Below are positions 9,024 through 16,955 of a stretch of 64,000 nt of DNA, one piece after another (the first letter of the stretch is position 1; the number at the start of each line of letters is the position of its first letter). The stretch comes from Streptomyces sp. NBC_01497 (GTDB lineage: Bacteria > Actinomycetota > Actinomycetes > Streptomycetales > Streptomycetaceae), in contig NZ_CP109427.1 in assembly GCF_036250695.1 (NCBI RefSeq), positions 3,844,001 to 3,908,000 on the forward strand, given 5' to 3'. Position numbers and translations under genes: made by a program. The notes under the pieces are model-generated. The model was given only the letters and a program-made list of their open reading frames with translations. It was not told the origin of the DNA and ran no database searches.

Positions 9024-9047
9024 GGTTCACTACCTTACTAATGAACC
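9024..9047. promoter_or_regulatory. Candidate GntR operator palindrome
   Basis: GGTTCA (9024-9029) and TGAACC (9042-9047) are perfect arms around a 12-base centre with two more symmetric bases on each side. It ends about 18 bases upstream of the regulator's start codon, where an autoregulatory operator would be expected. Confidence 0.6.
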
Positions 9048-9087
9048 GAGTCATCGGGCAAGGTCCGGCAAGGACGGGGAAGTGAAC

Positions 9088-9136
9088 TGGGGAGCCGGGG
9101 GCGGGGAAGGGCGGGGAGGAAGGGGCAAAGGGGGGC
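9088..9136 (+). other. G-run cluster, possible G-quadruplex
   Basis: Seven runs of three to six G within about 50 bases on the plus strand, upstream of the GntR promoter. It is unstructured as coding sequence. Confidence 0.45.
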
Positions 9137-9258
9137 GCGAGGTGGTGCCGACCGCGCCCATGAGGGTCCCGGCCGGATGTCGGCCGCATGCCACCTTCAG
9201 CTGCCCCGGCGAGGTGGCGGAGGTCCGGCTGTCGGCCCGCCGGTCACCCCAGAACGCA

Positions 9259-9294
9259 CCGAAGGCCCGGATTCCAAGGAATCCGGGCCTTCGG
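9259..9294 (-). terminator. Terminator of the initiator tRNA gene
   Basis: Perfect 17-bp stem (9259-9275 with 9278-9294) and an AA loop, starting seven bases after the 3' end of the tRNA. Confidence 0.85.
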
Positions 9295-9300
9295 TCAGAG

Positions 9301-9374
9301 TAGCGGGGACAGGATTTGAACCTGCGACCTCTGGGTTATGAGCCCAGCGAGCTACCGAGCTGCTCCACCCCGCG
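9301..9374 (-). tRNA. tRNA-fMet (initiator, CAT)
   Basis: 74-nt cloverleaf with anticodon CAU. It is the initiator because position 1 (C) does not pair with position 72 (U), and the anticodon stem ends in three G-C pairs (GGG CUCAUAA CCC). D-loop and T-loop (GGTTCAAATCC) are canonical. CCA is not encoded. Confidence 0.95.
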
Positions 9375-9451
9375 TCGTGAAACCAACTCTACGCCATCCG
9401 GAGCAAGATCTTTCCCACTTTCCCCGGGGCGCCCGCCCGCCCCGCCGGAAG

Positions 9452-9643
9452 CTACGCGGCAGGGACCACGTCCGCCTTGACGGCGGCGGCCCACTCGACC
9501 AGCAGCTGTTGATAACGCTCCTGCTCAACAGGGCTCAGGGAGGCGCCCGCGCGGGTCCACAGCGCGCGGATCTGGACGTTGACATCGGCGGCGGACCGCT
9601 CAAGACCGGGCTCGTCGATGGCTCGGGACGAAGAAGCGAACAT
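9452..9643 (-). CDS. Small conserved hypothetical protein
   Basis: 63-aa soluble protein beginning MFASSSRAIDEP and ending WAAAVKADVVPAA, mostly helical, no membrane segment. ATG 9643 is preceded by TAGTCT and then seven bases, which suits a leaderless transcript. A longer in-frame ATG at 9706 has no ribosome site. I do not recognise the family. Confidence 0.6.
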   Translation of the reverse strand: MFASSSRAIDEPGLERSAADVNVQIRALWTRAGASLSPVEQERYQQLLVEWAAAVKADVVPAA

Positions 9644-9739
9644 GTGCGCAAGACTACGGGCCGCCACTGACAATCGGCGGAGCGTGCGGGGCCGTCGGCC
9701 GCACATGTGAGGCAGAACACGCCCAGGAGGCTTGACCCG

Positions 9740-9952
9740 TCATCGCGTCACGTAATCGTGGGACACACCGCCCTGCCACTCCACCCAGGACGCGTCGTCG
9801 AGCAGCTCCCACGCGTCCGGCAGCCCGGCCCGGCGCAGGAATTCGACCAAGTCGTCGTCGGAGTGGGCCAGCCCCATGATCTGCCCGCGGACGGTGACCC
9901 TGCGGCCACCCGTCCCGGATGCCCGGTGTACGACGATCGGTACGTCATTCAT
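9740..9952 (-). CDS. Small conserved hypothetical protein
   Basis: 70-aa protein (MNDVPIVVHRASG...VSHDYVTR) with a beta-strand start (VTVRGQIMGLA) and an acidic helical part (SDDDLVEFLRRAG) that looks like a compact folded domain. ATG 9952 is preferred over a further upstream ATG because the encoded family-like part begins there. The function is unknown. Confidence 0.62.
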   Translation of the reverse strand: MNDVPIVVHRASGTGGRRVTVRGQIMGLAHSDDDLVEFLRRAGLPDAWELLDDASWVEWQGGVSHDYVTR

Positions 9953-10388
9953 GGCCCCAAGCCTGCGTCGAACCGGGCCTTCGCGCAGCATCCTGAGCGT
10001 TTTACCTTTGTCACGGGCCGCTTTTCACGGCCGTGCGGCCCCTGTCCGCACCCTTGCGTGCCACTTCAGGCGAATCGTTCCGCCAGGTGAGCGGCGATGG
10101 TACGGCGCACCGCCCGCCCCGCGGCCGCCCCGCTCCCCCCGTCCCGGCCGTTTGTGCGTACCGTCGCCCGCCGCCGTGAACGAGGGCCGCCGGGACCGAC
10201 GGGAATGACGGGACCGCCGGGAATGACACGACCGACAAGAACCACGCGTGCGTCCCGATCACCGGGCCCTCCGGGCCACGGGCCGTGCGGGCCATCCACA
10301 CACGACGGCGCCCCTGCCACAGGGACGGGAGGACGACGAGAAGCCCCCGCGCGGCGCAGGGCCGGCACGGGGGCGGAAGCGGGAGAAG
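9953..10388. other. Intergenic stretch before tRNA-Lys
   Basis: No gene supported. A hairpin with GCCCCCG (10343-10349) and CGGGGGC (10368-10374) arms downstream of the minus-strand tRNA-Lys could be its terminator. Otherwise nothing is seen. Confidence 0.4.
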
Positions 10389-10462
10389 TAGGCCGTGTGG
10401 GACTTGAACCCACAACCAACGGATTAAAAGTCCGCTGCTCTGACCAATTGAGCTAACGGCCC
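10389..10462 (-). tRNA. tRNA-Lys (TTT)
   Basis: 74-nt cloverleaf, anticodon loop CUUUUAA, canonical D-loop (TTGG) and T-arm (GGGTTCAAGTCCC). The acceptor ends in a G1-U72 pair. A near-identical copy lies at 16730-16803. Confidence 0.95.
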
Positions 10463-10676
10463 GCACCGCGAAGCATAGTCGGACGCCGCCGTGCGACATG
10501 CCCGAGGCCACGAGGGACGGTCCGCGCAGGCGCCGTCGGGACCGGAGACGGCCACCGGGCCCCAGGACCCCGGGCACACGGACAGGCGGGGCACAGGCGG
10601 GGCATGGACGGACATCCGGACGGGCAGGCGGGCCGACAGGCGGTCACAGAGGCGGCCAAGCCCCCGGACGCGCCCG

Positions 10677-11537
10677 TCAGTACTGCTTGTACAGGTCCGT
10701 CAGGAGCTGCCGCGTCCTGACCGCGGACTCCGCGTGGGCGACCATCCGGTCCATGGCCTCCTTGTGTTCGGCCACCTCGGCCACCTCGTCCAGGTAGAGC
10801 GCCCCCGTGAGGTACTCGATGTAGACCACGTCCGGCACCTCCGGCACGTCGAAGCGGAAGAGGACGAACGACGTGTACGTGCCGGGGTGGTGACCGGCCG
10901 ACAGCTCGGCCAGCTGGAGTGTCACGTTCGGCAGTTCCGACATCTCCAGCAGGCGGCCGATCTGGTCCCGCATCAGCTCGGGCGAGCCGACGGTCCGCAG
11001 CAGCACGGTCTCGTCCAGCACCGCCCAGTACGTCGGGGCGTTCTCCTTCGTCAGCAGGGCCTGGCGCTGTCTGCGCAGGGCCACATGGCGCTCGACGCGG
11101 TCCGGGTCGAGCTGGCCCACGGCGCCCGTGCGCAGGATCTCGCGCGTGTACTCCTCTGTCTGGAGGAGGCCGGGCACGAAGTGCGGCTCGTACGTACGGA
11201 TCGTCTTCGCGGCCTCCTCCAGGCTGACGTATCCGCTGAACCAGCCGGGCAGCACGTCGTGGAAGCGCTGCCACCAGCCCGGCTTGTTGGCCTCCTCCGT
11301 GATCTCCAGGAAGGAGGCGACGCCCGACGCCTCGACCCCGTACGCGGTCAGCAGGACCTGGAGGTACGGGATCTTCAGCGCGACCTCGGCGGACTCCATC
11401 CGGCGGATCGTCGCCACCGTCACGTGCAGGAGCTTCGCGGCCTGTTCCCGGGTCACCCCGGCCCGCTCGCGCAGACCGCGCAACTGTCTGCTCAGAACGA
11501 GCTGGCCTATCGTCGGGGCGGATCGTGGCTCACTCAT
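10677..11537 (-). CDS. Helix-turn-helix regulator, DUF5753 (WhiJ-like)
   Basis: 286-aa transcription factor: XRE-type HTH at about 12-60 (LRGLRERAGVTREQAAKLL..TVATIRRMES) and a C-terminal DUF5753 domain (YEPHFVPGLLQTEEYTR...HHPGTYTSFVLFRF). In Streptomyces such genes usually sit beside a small DUF397 (WhiJ/BldB-linked) partner. None is present on either side here, so this copy is solitary. Start ATG 11537 has a G-rich stretch 7-13 bases upstream. Targets are unknown. Confidence 0.88.
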   Translation of the reverse strand: MSEPRSAPTIGQLVLSRQLRGLRERAGVTREQAAKLLHVTVATIRRMESAEVALKIPYLQVLLTAYGVEASGVASFLEITEEANKPGWWQRFHDVLPGWFSGYVSLEEAAKTIRTYEPHFVPGLLQTEEYTREILRTGAVGQLDPDRVERHVALRRQRQALLTKENAPTYWAVLDETVLLRTVGSPELMRDQIGRLLEMSELPNVTLQLAELSAGHHPGTYTSFVLFRFDVPEVPDVVYIEYLTGALYLDEVAEVAEHKEAMDRMVAHAESAVRTRQLLTDLYKQY

Positions 11538-11820
11538 GATCCATGCCCCCCAGTGCGCGCATGGGCGCAGTCTGCCACAGGAGCAGAACGTGAGTGCGGG
11601 GCCGCTCGTCCCGTTTTCCCTCCCTTTTTCCCCCGGATTCCGGGCCTACCGGGACGGCGCCCCCGTCAAGGAACCACCCGGTGGAACGCACCCGTCGGAG
11701 CGGCGCCCGCGTCAAACCGACCGTCCGGTGTCGGCCGTGAGCCGCCTGTTCCGTCTCGGTCAGGCCGCGTCTCGCGGCCGCGGTCACACCGCCGGGCTCA
11801 CACCACCGGCCCGGGGACGG

Positions 11821-12726
11821 TCACGTCGCGGGCAGGGCGGCCGGGTGCCCGCGTCGCCGTCCCGCGTCCTTCAGGAACGTCAGCCCGTACACCGCCGTCG
11901 CCGCCGCCATGATCCCGAAACTCGGCGGGAGCGTCGGCACCCCGTAGCTCAGGGCGAGCCCGGCCCACATCTCGCCGAGCCCGAGCCCGGCGGACAGGGC
12001 GAGAGCCCGCAGCGGACGGTCGGTCAGGCGCATCGCCGCGCCGGCCGGGGCCGCGAGCAGGCCCAGCAGCAGCAGCGAGCCGACCGCCTGGGTGGCCTCG
12101 GCCGCGCAGGCACCCACGAGCACCAGGAAGACCAGACCGAGCAGCCGTACGGGAACTCCGCGCGCGGCCGCCACGGCCTCGTCCACCGACGCGAACAGCA
12201 GCGGGCGTGCGATCACCAGCATCACCAGGCAGATACCGGCGGCCACCAGGACCGCTGTCAGGGCCTGACCGCCCGACAGGCCGAAGATGGACCCGAAGAG
12301 GACATTCACTCCGGCGCCGCCGTTCCCCGCGCTGCGCGAGGTCGTGTACAGGGTGAGGAAGAAGGCGCCGAGGCCGAGGATCCAGGCGAACACCGAGCCG
12401 ATCGCGATGTCGTCCGCCCGCCCCTTCCGCCCGATGCCGCCGATCAGCAGCGCGATCGCGATCGTGCCGGCGAAGAGGCCGAGCCGCAGGTCGTAGCCGC
12501 CGGCGAGGGCGGCGAGTGCCCCCGTGAAAGCGACGTGGCTGAGCGCGTCGCCGGTGAAGACCTGGGCGCGCAGGACGAGGAAGTACCCCGTGAGCCCGGC
12601 GGCGAGCGCGATGGCCGAGCCCGCGAGGAAGGCGTGCAGGAAGTACGGGTGTGTGAAGGCCGCGAGCCAGCCGTGCCCGGCCCCGCCGGCCAGCGCCGGG
12701 AGCGCGAGGACCGTACGCACGGTCAT
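11821..12726 (-). CDS. Metal ABC transporter permease (second ZnuB/TroD-like)
   Basis: 301-aa membrane protein of the ABC-3 (ZnuB/TroC/TroD) family with about eight helices. Family segments seen: YFLVLRAQVFTGDALSHVAFTG near the N-terminus and RPLLFASVDEAVAAARGVPVRLLG in the middle. Its ATG overlaps the stop of the first permease gene by four bases. It is the last gene of the operon, which thus has two different permeases, as in Tro/Mnt-type systems that use a permease heterodimer. Confidence 0.88.
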   Translation of the reverse strand: MTVRTVLALPALAGGAGHGWLAAFTHPYFLHAFLAGSAIALAAGLTGYFLVLRAQVFTGDALSHVAFTGALAALAGGYDLRLGLFAGTIAIALLIGGIGRKGRADDIAIGSVFAWILGLGAFFLTLYTTSRSAGNGGAGVNVLFGSIFGLSGGQALTAVLVAAGICLVMLVIARPLLFASVDEAVAAARGVPVRLLGLVFLVLVGACAAEATQAVGSLLLLGLLAAPAGAAMRLTDRPLRALALSAGLGLGEMWAGLALSYGVPTLPPSFGIMAAATAVYGLTFLKDAGRRRGHPAALPAT

Positions 12727-13670
12727 GCCGTCCCTCCCGCTGTCAGGGGCAGCCGCCCGGTCCGGCCGCCGGGGCGCTGCCCGAGCCGGCCCCGCAGGTA
12801 CTGCCCGCCGCGCGCCAGTACGTAGAGGCCGAACGCGAACGTCGTCACGTAGAACCCGACGGGATACGGCGAGTAGTACGCGACCGTCAGCCCCGCCCAG
12901 GTCACCGCGACCGCGATCAGCACCGACAGCGCGAGGCTCACCGAGGGCCGCGCGCTGAGCGCCTGCGCCGCGGCACCGGGCATCACCAGCAGCGCGAAGA
13001 CCAGCAGCGTGCCGGTGATCTGGCTGGCGCCCGCCGTCGCCGCGCCCAGCAGGACGAGGAACACCGTGGACAGCAGCCGGACCGGGACACCCCGTCCCGC
13101 CGCGACGTCCGGGTCGACGGAGGCGAAGAGCAGCGGTCTGCCGACGGCCGCGAGCGCGAGGAGAGCCGCGGCGGTGACGGCGGCGAGCAGCCACACCTGG
13201 CCCGTCGTGATGCCGAGGAAACTGCCGAAGAGGAGGGAGGTCACGCCGCCGAGCAGCCCCTTGTAGAGGGTGGTGAAGAGGAAGCCGCAGGCGAGGAGGA
13301 ACGCCTGCACCGTGCCGGTGACGGCGGACTCGTGCCCGCCCGCGGCACGGCCCGTGCGCGGCATCGCCGCGACGACCAGCGCGGCGGCCACGCAGAAGGC
13401 GAAGTACCCGTACGTCGCCGACACGCCCAGCAGGGCGGCGCAGGCCGCGCCGGGGAAGCCGACGGTGGCCACGGTGTGGCCCGCGAAGCTCTGCCGGCGC
13501 AGCACCATGAACCAGCCCATGACGCCCGCGCCGACGGCGACGACCGTGCCCGCGCGAAAGGCGTTGACCATGAACGGGAAGGCCCACATCTCGCGCAGGT
13601 CGGCGACCGGGTTCCAGGACCAGGCGGGCAGCGCGTCGGCGGCGATGGTGAACGTGTCAGCCGTCGGCAT
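12723..13670 (-). CDS. znuB: Metal ABC transporter permease (ZnuB/TroC-like)
   Basis: 315-aa ABC-3 family membrane protein with about eight helices (WFMVLRRQSFAGHTVATVGFPG; RPLLFASVDPDVAAGRGVPVRLL). The ATG at 13670 follows GGAGGAG; the gene begins 14 bases inside the end of the ATPase gene. It forms the channel, probably with the paralogue encoded next. The two permeases share the same FASVDxxVAAxRGVPVRLL block. Confidence 0.88.
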   Translation of the reverse strand: MPTADTFTIAADALPAWSWNPVADLREMWAFPFMVNAFRAGTVVAVGAGVMGWFMVLRRQSFAGHTVATVGFPGAACAALLGVSATYGYFAFCVAAALVVAAMPRTGRAAGGHESAVTGTVQAFLLACGFLFTTLYKGLLGGVTSLLFGSFLGITTGQVWLLAAVTAAALLALAAVGRPLLFASVDPDVAAGRGVPVRLLSTVFLVLLGAATAGASQITGTLLVFALLVMPGAAAQALSARPSVSLALSVLIAVAVTWAGLTVAYYSPYPVGFYVTTFAFGLYVLARGGQYLRGRLGQRPGGRTGRLPLTAGGTA

Positions 13671-14688
13671 GACGCTCCTCCCGGGCAGTGCCCGCCGCGG
13701 AGGCGGGCGGCGTCGCCGCGGAGGCCGATGACTGCCGCGGCAGGGAGGCGGGCGGCGGCACCTGGGCCGGCGCTGCTCCGGGGCGTTCACCGATCCGCTC
13801 ACCGAGCCGGTCGGTGTGCCGGTCGGTGTGCCGGGCGGGGGCCTCGGGCTGACCGACCACCACGAGCCGTCCGTCCGACGTCGTCAGCACCTCGATGGAG
13901 GTGCCGTACAGCCGGGACAGGGTCGCGGACGTGATGACCTCGGCGGGGCGGCCGGTCACCGCGCCGCCCTCCGCCAGGTACACCACGCGGTCCAGCCGGG
14001 ACAGGATCGGGTTGACGTCGTGCGCGACCATCATCACCGCCACGCCCTCCTCCTGGCAGATCCGCCCGATGAGCGTGGCGACGGCCGCCTGGTTCGGCAG
14101 GTCGAGGCTGTCCAGCGGCTCGTCGAGCACGAGCAGTTCCGGGCGGCGCACGAGGGCCTGCGCGATCAGCAGCCGCTGCTGCTCGCCGCCCGAGCAGCTG
14201 CCGATCGGCCGGTGCGCGTACGACTCGGCGCCGACCAGCCGGATCACCTCGGCGACCCGCTCGGCGGCCGCCCTGGTCCGTGCCCCGAACCGGCCGGGCA
14301 GCGGGAACGGCAGCGGCAGTCCCCAGCGGTCGCCGTCCCAGCCGAGCCGGACCACGTCCGTGCCGCGCATCCGCAGGGACGCGTCGAAGCTGCGGCGCTG
14401 CGGCAGGTAGCCCACGCGCGCGCCGGCCGCGCCGGGCCTTTCACCGAGGACGCGCACCTCGCCCGCGGCCGGTGGCGCCACGCCCAGCAGGACCTTGACG
14501 AGCGTCGACTTGCCGACGCCGTTCGGGCCGAGCACGGCGACGAACTCCCCGGCGGCGACCTCCAGGTCGACGCCTGACCACAGGGTCCTGCCGCCGACCC
14601 GGACGCCCGCGCCGCGCAGCGAGACCACCGCGGGGGCGTCCTCCTGCGCCGCCGGCGCCGCCTGGGCCGGGGCGTGGGCCACGGTCAT
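13657..14688 (-). CDS. znuC: Metal ABC transporter ATPase (ZnuC-like)
   Basis: 343-aa ATPase. Walker A GPNGVGKST (54-62), signature CSGGEQQR and Walker B LLVLDEPLDSLD are intact. The ATG overlaps the stop of the binding-protein gene (ATGA). The C-terminal ~75 residues are a low-complexity tail (repeated HTDR, Ala/Pro-rich) that also overlaps the ribosome site of the next gene. It energises metal uptake with the two permeases. Confidence 0.9.
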   Translation of the reverse strand: MTVAHAPAQAAPAAQEDAPAVVSLRGAGVRVGGRTLWSGVDLEVAAGEFVAVLGPNGVGKSTLVKVLLGVAPPAAGEVRVLGERPGAAGARVGYLPQRRSFDASLRMRGTDVVRLGWDGDRWGLPLPFPLPGRFGARTRAAAERVAEVIRLVGAESYAHRPIGSCSGGEQQRLLIAQALVRRPELLVLDEPLDSLDLPNQAAVATLIGRICQEEGVAVMMVAHDVNPILSRLDRVVYLAEGGAVTGRPAEVITSATLSRLYGTSIEVLTTSDGRLVVVGQPEAPARHTDRHTDRLGERIGERPGAAPAQVPPPASLPRQSSASAATPPASAAGTAREERHADG

Positions 14689-15674
14689 TTCCCGGTCGCC
14701 TTGGCCAGCGCCGCCTGAATGCCCTTCAGCTGGCGGACCTGCCACTGCTGGAAGGAGGCACCGGCGGGGGTCAGGGTCTCGGTGACGGTGGCGACCGGGA
14801 TGCCCCTCGCCTTGGCCGCCTTGACCTGGGCCTGGACGTCGGGCGTCGCGTTCTGGCTGTTGTAGACGTAGACCTTGATCTTCTTGTCCGCGATCTGCCG
14901 GTCGATCGTGGACTTGTCCTTCGCGGTGGGGTCGGTGCCCTCACTGATCGCGTCGAGGAAGGACGCGGGGGTCAGGAGGTTCAGCCCGAGTCCCTGGGCG
15001 AGCAGCGCGAAGATCGACTCGGAGGCGCCCACGGGCGTGCCCGCGTACTTCGCCTTGATCGCTGCGATCTCCTGGGAGTACGGCGCGAGCGTGGTGTTCT
15101 CGAAGGTGGTCTTGAGCGTGTCGAAGTCGGCGGAGTCGGCCGGGTCGAGCTTCTTGTAGTCGGCCGTGATCTGCTCGATGACCTGGTGGACGTTGTCCGG
15201 CGAGTACCAGCGGTGCGGGTTGCCGTTCGCCGGTATGCCGACGAGCTTGCCGACCTCCAGGTCCGTACGGTCCTGCCCGGGGTTGGCGGCGAGCAGCTTG
15301 CCCGCCCAGGAGTCGTAGCCGATGCCGTTGACGATGGTGAACCGCGCGCCCGCGACCGTACGGGCGTCGGCGGCGGTCGGCTCGTAGTCGTGCGGGTCGG
15401 CGCTGGGGTTGTTGATGATGCTGGTGACCTTCACATGGCCGCCGCCCAGCTGCGAGGCGATGCTCCCCCAGAAGTTCTCGGCCGCCACCACCTGGATGGT
15501 CTTCCCGCCGGACTTCGCCGCGTCGGACGCCGAGGCGCCCTTCGCCTGCGACGACGCACCGTCCTTCGAGGCATCGGAGGCGTTCGAGGAGGGAGGGGTG
15601 GAGCAGGCGGCGACGGAGAAGGCGGCGAGGGCGGCTATACCGCCGAGGGCGAACCGGGTGGGAATGGCGTTCAT
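14685..15674 (-). CDS. znuA: Zinc/metal ABC transporter substrate-binding lipoprotein
   Basis: 329-aa cluster A-I solute-binding protein. Signal peptide with lipobox SVAAC; then a Ser/Ala/Lys linker; conserved ENFWGSIASQLGG, NPSADPHDYEPT and NPHRWYSPDNV blocks carry the metal-binding histidines, as in ZnuA/AztC. It lacks the long His-rich loop of many ZnuA proteins. ATG 15674 is preferred because TAGCGT lies seven bases upstream (possible leaderless start); GTG 15683 is the alternative. First gene of the uptake operon, preceded by two Zur-like boxes. Confidence 0.92.
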   Translation of the reverse strand: MNAIPTRFALGGIAALAAFSVAACSTPPSSNASDASKDGASSQAKGASASDAAKSGGKTIQVVAAENFWGSIASQLGGGHVKVTSIINNPSADPHDYEPTAADARTVAGARFTIVNGIGYDSWAGKLLAANPGQDRTDLEVGKLVGIPANGNPHRWYSPDNVHQVIEQITADYKKLDPADSADFDTLKTTFENTTLAPYSQEIAAIKAKYAGTPVGASESIFALLAQGLGLNLLTPASFLDAISEGTDPTAKDKSTIDRQIADKKIKVYVYNSQNATPDVQAQVKAAKARGIPVATVTETLTPAGASFQQWQVRQLKGIQAALAKATGK

Positions 15675-15689
15675 GACCGTCACGCTAGA

Positions 15690-15704
15690 TGAAAACGACT
15701 TTCA
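15690..15704. promoter_or_regulatory. Candidate Zur box 1
   Basis: TGAAAACGACTTTCA, a 7-1-7 inverted repeat close to the actinobacterial Zur consensus TGAAAATnATTTTCA. It sits 16 bases upstream of the znuA-like ATG, over the likely promoter. Confidence 0.7.
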
Positions 15705-15728
15705 AAACCATGGATGATTGCGCAGATA

Positions 15729-15743
15729 TGAAAATCATTACCA
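15729..15743. promoter_or_regulatory. Candidate Zur box 2
   Basis: TGAAAATCATTACCA; the left arm is a perfect Zur half-site and the right arm matches 5 of 7. It is centred 39 bases from box 1, on the same face as other tandem Zur sites, between znuA and the divergent His-rich gene. Confidence 0.65.
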
Positions 15744-15891
15744 TTCTGTGATAGGCGCCCCCGCGACCCCCCGCGGCCCGCGCCGCGTCATCGCGACCGG
15801 ATAAGTGATGGATATATGCGCGAATGGCAATATGCTAATGTTGCAATGTATTGATGAGTCGAACACATGATGTCCCTTGAGGAGTTGCGCC

Positions 15892-16194
15892 ATGACCTCA
15901 GCCGCCGACCACTCCCCGCACACCGGCCACGCCCACCAGCACGGTCCCGAGTGCGGGCACGTCGCGATCCCCCACAACGACCACACCGACTACGCACACG
16001 ACGGCCACCTGCACCGCGCCCACGGCGACCACGCCGACGAGTGCTCGACCTCGGGCCACGCGGCCCACGAGGCCCACTCGCACGAGCACGGCAGGGACTG
16101 CGGCCATGTCGCCGTCCCGCACGAGGACCACACCGACTACGTGCACGACGGCCACCGCCACGCGGCGCACACGGGCCACTGGGACGAGCACTGA
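15892..16194 (+). CDS. Histidine-rich, tandemly duplicated small protein
   Basis: 100-aa cytoplasmic protein with 27 His, 3 Cys and many Asp/Glu. Two 33-residue repeats (15-47 and 64-96) are 23/33 identical, each with HGxxCGHVAxPHxDHTDYxHDGHxH. There is no signal peptide or membrane helix. ATG 15892 has GAGGAG seven bases upstream; an in-frame start 15 bases further upstream is weaker. It is divergent from znuA and followed by an ArsR/SmtB-type zinc-motif regulator. Probable zinc buffer or chaperone; this role is inferred from composition and context only. Confidence 0.82.
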   Translation: MTSAADHSPHTGHAHQHGPECGHVAIPHNDHTDYAHDGHLHRAHGDHADECSTSGHAAHEAHSHEHGRDCGHVAVPHEDHTDYVHDGHRHAAHTGHWDEH

Positions 16195-16243
16195 GGGACC
16201 CGGCGAGCCCCAGCCCCGCCGGCCGGTCCGCTTGTCCGCTCTC

Positions 16244-16260
16244 CTGACAAGGATTGTCAG
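16244..16260. promoter_or_regulatory. Palindrome in the arsR-type promoter
   Basis: CTGACAA-GGA-TTGTCAG, perfect 7-bp arms. It lies 17 bases upstream of the regulator's ATG and overlaps the expected -35/spacer if TAATGT (16265-16270) is the -10. Good candidate for an autoregulatory operator. Confidence 0.55.
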
Positions 16261-16276
16261 ATGCTAATGTGCGCAT

Positions 16277-16579
16277 ATGACGATAACTCCGGAGGACGAT
16301 CCGCTGCAGAACCTGCAAGCGGCCGGTGACCTGTTGCGCGCGCTGTCGTCCCCGGTGCGGATCGGCATAGTCAGGGAACTGGCGGGTGGCGGCAGGCGCG
16401 TCCATGAACTGGTGGAGGCGCTGGGCGTGAGCCAGCCCCTCGTCTCTCAGCACCTGCGCGTCCTGCGCGCGTCGAGGATCGTCACGACGCGCAGGCAGGC
16501 CCGCGAGATCGAGTACTCGCTGCTGGACGAACACGTCGCCCACATCGTGCTCGACGCGATCAAGCACACCCGCGAGTGA
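16277..16579 (+). CDS. ArsR/SmtB-family regulator with alpha5 zinc motif
   Basis: 100-aa winged HTH repressor (recognition helix around QPLVSQHLRVLRAS). The C-terminal helix has D84-x-H86-x10-H97-x2-E100, exactly the alpha5 zinc-sensing site of SmtB/CzrA, so zinc (or cobalt) is the likely effector. TAATGT ends six bases before the ATG and there is no Shine-Dalgarno, so the mRNA may be leaderless. It is co-directional with the His-rich gene 82 bases upstream. No efflux pump is adjacent, which is unusual for this class. Confidence 0.9.
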   Translation: MTITPEDDPLQNLQAAGDLLRALSSPVRIGIVRELAGGGRRVHELVEALGVSQPLVSQHLRVLRASRIVTTRRQAREIEYSLLDEHVAHIVLDAIKHTRE

Positions 16580-16729
16580 TCCCGGGGGCCGTCGGGGAAA
16601 CTGCGGTCCTGATGACCGGCGGTCCTGATGACCGGCGAGCGCGACGTCCGGCAGCCCGAGTCCGGCGGTGCGGCGGTCCCGGGGGACGCGAGGCACTGCG
16701 GGGAGTACCGGAGTACCGGGAGAACGCGG

Positions 16730-16803
16730 TGGGCCGTGTGGGACTCGAACCCACAACCAACGGATTAAAAGTCCGCTGCTCTGACCAATTGAGCTAACGG
16801 CCC
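16730..16803 (-). tRNA. tRNA-Lys (TTT), second copy
   Basis: 74-nt cloverleaf, anticodon UUU. It differs from the 10389-10462 copy only at the acceptor end (C72 instead of U72) and one T-loop base. Confidence 0.95.
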
Positions 16804-16893
16804 GGTACGGCACACCGAGCATAGCCCGCCCGGCCGTTGTGGCCGATCGGGTATGCCGGCGGGCCGGCGCGCGGCGGGCCCTCGTCCGTACGA

Positions 16894-16934
16894 CAGCGGG
16901 CCCGCCCCACCGAAGAGGTGGGGCGGGCCCGCTG
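16894..16934 (-). terminator. Terminator of the DEAD-box helicase gene
   Basis: Perfect 18-bp GC-rich stem (16894-16911 with 16917-16934) and a GAAGA loop, 22 bases beyond the helicase stop codon. Confidence 0.85.
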
Positions 16935-16955
16935 CCATGTCATACCCGGGACGGG

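Noticed and set aside
10389..16803. Integrative element at tRNA-Lys
   Set aside because: Both tRNAs are complete, but there is no integrase, relaxase or phage gene, so only a possible ancient insertion is claimed.
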